Assembly: GCF_001039355.2 (NCBI RefSeq) | Contig: NW_019775192.1 | Location: 239,230 to 303,229, forward strand | Reading direction: 5' to 3' | Length of the DNA stretch: 64,000 nucleotides | Origin: Lingula anatina | Lineage: Eukaryota; Brachiopoda; Lingulata; Lingulida; Lingulidae | Shown here: positions 63,419-64,000 of the stretch, piece after piece | How positions within the stretch are numbered: the first letter of the stretch is position 1 | Layout: each line of letters begins with the position of its first letter | Translations under genes and position numbers: made by a program | Notes under the pieces: generated by a model | Told to the model about the DNA's origin: nothing | The model's input: only the letters and a program-made list of their open reading frames with translations | The model's database searches: none

Positions 63419-64000
63419 ACTTTCATGACTTTCCAGATATAGCTGGCAAAATTATAATTAAATGAAATGAAATTGCCTCAGAGAAGCAGATGTGATTTAT
63501 TGGATGCAATCTGTACATCCGTGTTTCCTCAACTAACGCAACGACTTTTCATACATGTAACCGTTTCTGCAATTCATTGGAATAAATACGCATGAATTAT
63601 GTTATTATTTCCCGGGGCTGGGTGGGGTAACTTGTATAGATTAATCGAATCTTTTATTGTTATCAACTCCATGAAATATGTTCAGTTGGTTTTGTCACCA
63701 AGGAAAAAATGATGCAACGAAAGAAACTCTTTTTCGTAATATTCAAGTGTTTGTTATATTAAAACATTTTTGAATAAAATCTCAACAGTCAATTTCTAAA
63801 AGATTTACCAAACAGAGATTTGACCGACATCAGTCGTACTGTTACGTCACAATCAAATACTATCTTGTCGACGGAGTTCAAATAAGTTACGTCACAATGA
63901 GGCACTGTGGAAGGCCTGTCTACTCCTGACGTCACGGTGTATTTTATGACGTAGCAACCCATCCATAACAACATCACAGACCGCTAGCTTTCTTTATACA
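63419..64000. other. aquaporin 3' flank
   Basis: Likely 3' untranslated region and beyond. Two AATAAA hexamers are candidates for polyadenylation. From about 63840 several TGACGT/ACGTCA words (CRE-like) cluster up to 63950, which could belong to the promoter of a gene to the right or be chance. Confidence 0.45.
63581..63586 (+). promoter_or_regulatory. candidate polyadenylation signal, aquaporin
   Basis: AATAAA 163 bases after the stop codon; a second hexamer lies at 63773-63778. Either could define the transcript end. Confidence 0.45.

Overview
The window is animal nuclear DNA: AT-rich, with spliced genes (GT..AG introns of a few hundred bases to about 2.5 kb), long non-coding stretches, microsatellites and many small DNA transposons. 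Two receptor genes look like luqin/RYamide receptors. That family is reported to be lost in chordates but kept in protostomes and ambulacrarians. Together with frequent TACATGTA- and TAGGCCTA-type words, this suggests a marine invertebrate, possibly an echinoderm or hemichordate. The clade assignment is weak inference; that this is an animal is certain.

Layout. 0-6 kb: mostly non-coding, with two related TA-flanked inverted-repeat elements. 6.1-16.4 kb: a tandem pair of four-exon class II aldolase/adducin-domain genes with identical sizes for exons 2-4. The upstream copy (A) is intact and predicted at 274 aa. The downstream copy (B) has a mitochondrial-type N-terminus, but exon 1 is split by a 166-bp transposon with perfect terminal inverted repeats and a 5-bp target duplication, leaving an in-frame stop. 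16.4-23.6 kb: non-coding, with a decayed LINE fragment. 23.7-37.6 kb: two rhodopsin-class peptide receptors arranged tail to tail (one +, one -), each of two exons with the intron at exactly the same codon boundary. 38.6-41 kb: Tc1-like transposons, including a 1379-bp copy with both ends and a broken transposase. 41-57.5 kb: non-coding, with a Tc1 relic, a TTAA-flanked element, a foldback element and a degenerate minisatellite. 57.6-63.4 kb: a five-exon aquaporin, closest in motif pattern to the AQP8 group, with altered pore motifs (NPS and NTA).

The genes do not form an operon or an obvious pathway. What links them is local duplication (the aldolase pair and the receptor pair) and heavy transposon activity. 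The strongest observations are the recent-looking insertion that breaks aldolase copy B, the receptor pair with a conserved intron and a DRF variant, the NPS/NTA aquaporin, and a catalogue of non-autonomous elements with identifiable target duplications. I found no evidence of a new defence or genetic system. All gene models were spliced by eye; starts were set to ATG codons even where an open frame extended further upstream.
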